A DNA stretch of 24,964 nucleotides, from NCBI GenBank assembly GCA_947445425.1, contig CANFFA010000001.1, forward strand, positions 1-24,964, given 5' to 3'. Made by a program: the position numbers and the translations under genes. This document shows, one piece after another, positions 23,073-24,964 of the stretch. The notes under the pieces were generated by a model that ran no database searches, was not told where the DNA came from, and saw only the letters and a program-made list of their open reading frames with translations. Each line of letters opens with the position of its first letter. The first letter of the stretch is position 1. This DNA comes from Paludibacteraceae bacterium (GTDB lineage: Bacteria > Bacteroidota > Bacteroidia > Bacteroidales > Paludibacteraceae).

Positions 23073-24353
23073 ATGGGATATTTATTTTCATCCGAATCGG
23101 TATCGGAAGGTCATCCAGACAAAGTTGCCGATCAAATTTCTGACGCTTTGTTGGATAATTTTTTAGCACAAGACAAAAGCTCTAAAGTTGCTTGTGAAAC
23201 TTTGGTAACGACTGGTCAAGTTGTATTGGCTGGTGAGGTAAAAACGCAGGCTTATGTCGATGTTCAGACTGTGGCGCGTGCTGTTATCAACAGCATCGGT
23301 TATACCAAAGGCGAATATATGTTTAGCGGGGATGCTTGTGGTATTTTTTCTTCCATCCACGAACAATCTGCTGACATCAATCAAGGTGTAGAACGTGCTG
23401 AGCCAATGGAGCAAGGTGCTGGTGACCAAGGTATGATGTTTGGTTATGCTTGTAACGAAACCAAAAACTTAATGCCAATTGCATTGGATTTATCACATGC
23501 TTTGGTTCAAGAACTTGCTGCTATTCGCAAAGAAGGAAAAGTTATGACTTACCTGCGTCCAGATTCAAAATCGCAAGTTACTATTGAATACGACGATAAC
23601 AACCAACCCGTTAAAGTTCATACCATTGTTGTTTCAACGCAACATGATGATTTGGTGAATCCAGTTCATGGTGCTGCAACTGCTAAAAATGATGACGAAA
23701 TGTTGGCCATCATTCGCAAAGATGTGAAAGATATTTTGATTCCTCGTGTTAAAGCATTGGATCCACAATTTGCACAATTGATCACTGAAGATTACGTATT
23801 ACACGTAAACCCAACCGGTAAGTTTGTAATTGGTGGCCCTCATGGTGACACCGGTTTAACAGGTCGTAAAATCATCGTAGATACTTATGGCGGGAAAGGT
23901 GCTCACGGTGGTGGTGCTTTCTCTGGAAAAGATCCTTCAAAAGTAGACCGTTCAGCAGCATATGCAGCACGTCACATTGCTAAGAACATTGTAGCAGCAG
24001 GTCTAGCCAATGAAGTATTGGTGCAAGTGGCTTACGCTATTGGGGTTGCAAAACCTATGAACCTTTACATTAACACTTATGGTACTGCTCAAGTAAAATT
24101 GAATGATGGCGAAATTGCTGTGAAAATCGAGAAACTTTTCGACATGCGTCCAAAAGCAATTGAAGATCGCTTGAAATTACGCAATCCTATTTACCAAGAA
24201 AGTGCATCTTATGGCCATATGGGTCGTACTCCTGAAGTAAAAACCAAAGCATTCAAAGATGGCAATGGAAAAGACTTTACACAAACAGTAGAGTTGTTTA
24301 CTTGGGAAAAAACTGACAAAGTAGCTGATATTAAAGCTGAATTTGGATTGTAA
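23073..24353 (+). CDS. metK: S-adenosylmethionine synthetase
   Basis: This 426-residue enzyme makes S-adenosylmethionine from methionine and ATP. Its motifs are intact: [19 protein letters not shown] (7-25), [33 protein letters not shown] and [19 protein letters not shown]. Length fits the Bacteroidetes form. The family start [13 protein letters not shown] is immediate, so the ATG is secure. It is transcribed alone, with the SAM-II riboswitch in its leader and a strong terminator after the stop. Confidence 0.97.
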   Translation: MGYLFSSESVSEGHPDKVADQISDALLDNFLAQDKSSKVACETLVTTGQVVLAGEVKTQAYVDVQTVARAVINSIGYTKGEYMFSGDACGIFSSIHEQSADINQGVERAEPMEQGAGDQGMMFGYACNETKNLMPIALDLSHALVQELAAIRKEGKVMTYLRPDSKSQVTIEYDDNNQPVKVHTIVVSTQHDDLVNPVHGAATAKNDDEMLAIIRKDVKDILIPRVKALDPQFAQLITEDYVLHVNPTGKFVIGGPHGDTGLTGRKIIVDTYGGKGAHGGGAFSGKDPSKVDRSAAYAARHIAKNIVAAGLANEVLVQVAYAIGVAKPMNLYINTYGTAQVKLNDGEIAVKIEKLFDMRPKAIEDRLKLRNPIYQESASYGHMGRTPEVKTKAFKDGNGKDFTQTVELFTWEKTDKVADIKAEFGL

Positions 24354-24372
24354 AATCGAATTATATATTTCT

Positions 24373-24408
24373 AAAAGACCCGACTAATATAACTAGTCGG
24401 GTCTTTTT
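24373..24408 (+). terminator. Intrinsic terminator after metK
   Basis: 24373-24386 and 24394-24407 form a perfect 14-bp stem (AAAAGACCCGACTA with its complement) with a 7-base loop, followed by T residues. It starts 20 bases past the stop. Confidence 0.92.
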
Positions 24409-24440
24409 ATTTTCCTTATCTTTGTGCATAATTTTAAAAT

Positions 24441-24964
24441 ATGAGAAAACTATTTTTAGGCCTAATTCTTATCAGCAGTATAGCTGCATGCAAACAGAAA
24501 GTACAGCTTGTTGAAGCCAAAGCATTGACGGTAAATGTTCCAAGCTTTTCAACCGATTCAGCCTACCAGTATGTAAAAAATCAGTGTGATTTTGGTCCAC
24601 GTACACCGAATTCCGCTGCACATCAATCTTGTGCCAATTATCTAACGAGCCAATTAAAACATTTTGGAGCAGAAGTTATAGAACAAAAAGCCGATTTACA
24701 AGGTTATGATGGCCTAACCTTACACACGATCAATATCATTGGCAGTTACAATCCAAAAGCCACTACCCGTGTACTCCTTTTCTCACACTGGGATTCCCGC
24801 CCGTGGGCTGATAATGACCCCAACCCAGCGAATCACAAACAAGCCGTAATGGGGGCAAATGATGGCGCCAGTGGCGTAGGTATTTTATTAGAAATGGCAA
24901 GGCTAATGGGTCAAAAATCACCCAACATTGGTGTGGATATTATCTTTTTTGATGCAGAAGATTA
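24441..24964 (+). CDS. M28-family / glutaminyl-cyclase-like lipoprotein, cut by window edge
   Basis: The first 174 residues of a lipoprotein: signal peptide MRKLFLGLILISSIAAC, with the lipobox cysteine at 17. Then come GPRTPNSAAHQSCANYL and the M28 zinc-site segments: FSHWDSRPWADNDPN (His and Asp), MGANDGASGVGILLEMARLM (bridging Asp) and VDIIFFDAED (Glu-Asp) at the edge. HWDSRPWADND with ANDGASG is typical of Bacteroidetes glutaminyl-peptide cyclotransferase-like proteins, which share the M28 aminopeptidase fold. It may cyclise N-terminal Gln on exported proteins, or act as an aminopeptidase. The rest lies outside the window. Confidence 0.87.
   Translation, partial: MRKLFLGLILISSIAACKQKVQLVEAKALTVNVPSFSTDSAYQYVKNQCDFGPRTPNSAAHQSCANYLTSQLKHFGAEVIEQKADLQGYDGLTLHTINIIGSYNPKATTRVLLFSHWDSRPWADNDPNPANHKQAVMGANDGASGVGILLEMARLMGQKSPNIGVDIIFFDAED

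Overview
The window looks like chromosomal DNA of a Bacteroidota bacterium, probably Bacteroidales or a close relative. The evidence is AT-rich sequence, several promoters of the Bacteroidetes type (TTG, a spacer of about 19-20, then TAnnTTTG), the trp order B-E-G-D-C-F-A, a GldB-type lipoprotein beside yidC and pyrG, and a pyrE / SRPBCC / argH block. No rRNA, tRNA, CRISPR array or transposase was found. Almost all genes are housekeeping; the interest lies in the intergenic DNA.

Layout. 1-587 (-) is the N-terminal part of priA. 845-1471 (+) is a beta-carbonic anhydrase, followed by a 25-bp tandem array that ends in a 42-bp perfect palindrome. 1617-6331 (-) holds a gldB-like lipoprotein gene, yidC and pyrG. 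6560-6752 is a trp promoter and leader: a 19-aa peptide with two adjacent Trp codons, an antiterminator and a terminator. 6839-14829 (+) is a complete trp operon (trpB, E, G, D, C, F, A). It is interrupted by a DUF559 endonuclease-like gene between trpB and trpE, and by a small toxin-antitoxin pair, whose toxin is frameshifted, between trpD and trpC. 14863-15417 (-) is tag. 15527-16066 (+) is an HD-domain hydrolase gene, closed by a 33-bp perfect stem. 16165-19380 (-) holds a DUF3078 outer-membrane protein gene, rmuC and a small ribbon-helix-helix-like gene. 19529-22726 (+) holds yraN, pyrE, an SRPBCC gene and argH. A SAM-II riboswitch precedes metK (23073-24353), and a partial M28/glutaminyl-cyclase-like lipoprotein gene runs off the right edge.

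The most unusual feature is a dispersed element at gene junctions in the trp operon and before argH. It is a pair of inverted C-rich arms, each centred on CCCCTAAAGGGG or its complement, flanking the short intergenic spacer. The left arm supplies the stop codon of the upstream gene, so TrpB, TrpE and the SRPBCC protein all end in TP-x-P. The right arm is translated as an Asn/Ser-rich tail ending in SPLGVGG at the N-terminus of TrpB, the DUF559 protein, TrpE and TrpG. The DUF559 gene sits between two such elements. It may be cargo or a partner of the repeat, in the way RAYT transposases accompany REP elements; that link is a hypothesis.

Together the trp genes convert chorismate to tryptophan under transcription attenuation. 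metK makes S-adenosylmethionine and probably senses it through its leader. pyrG and pyrE belong to pyrimidine synthesis, and argH to arginine synthesis.
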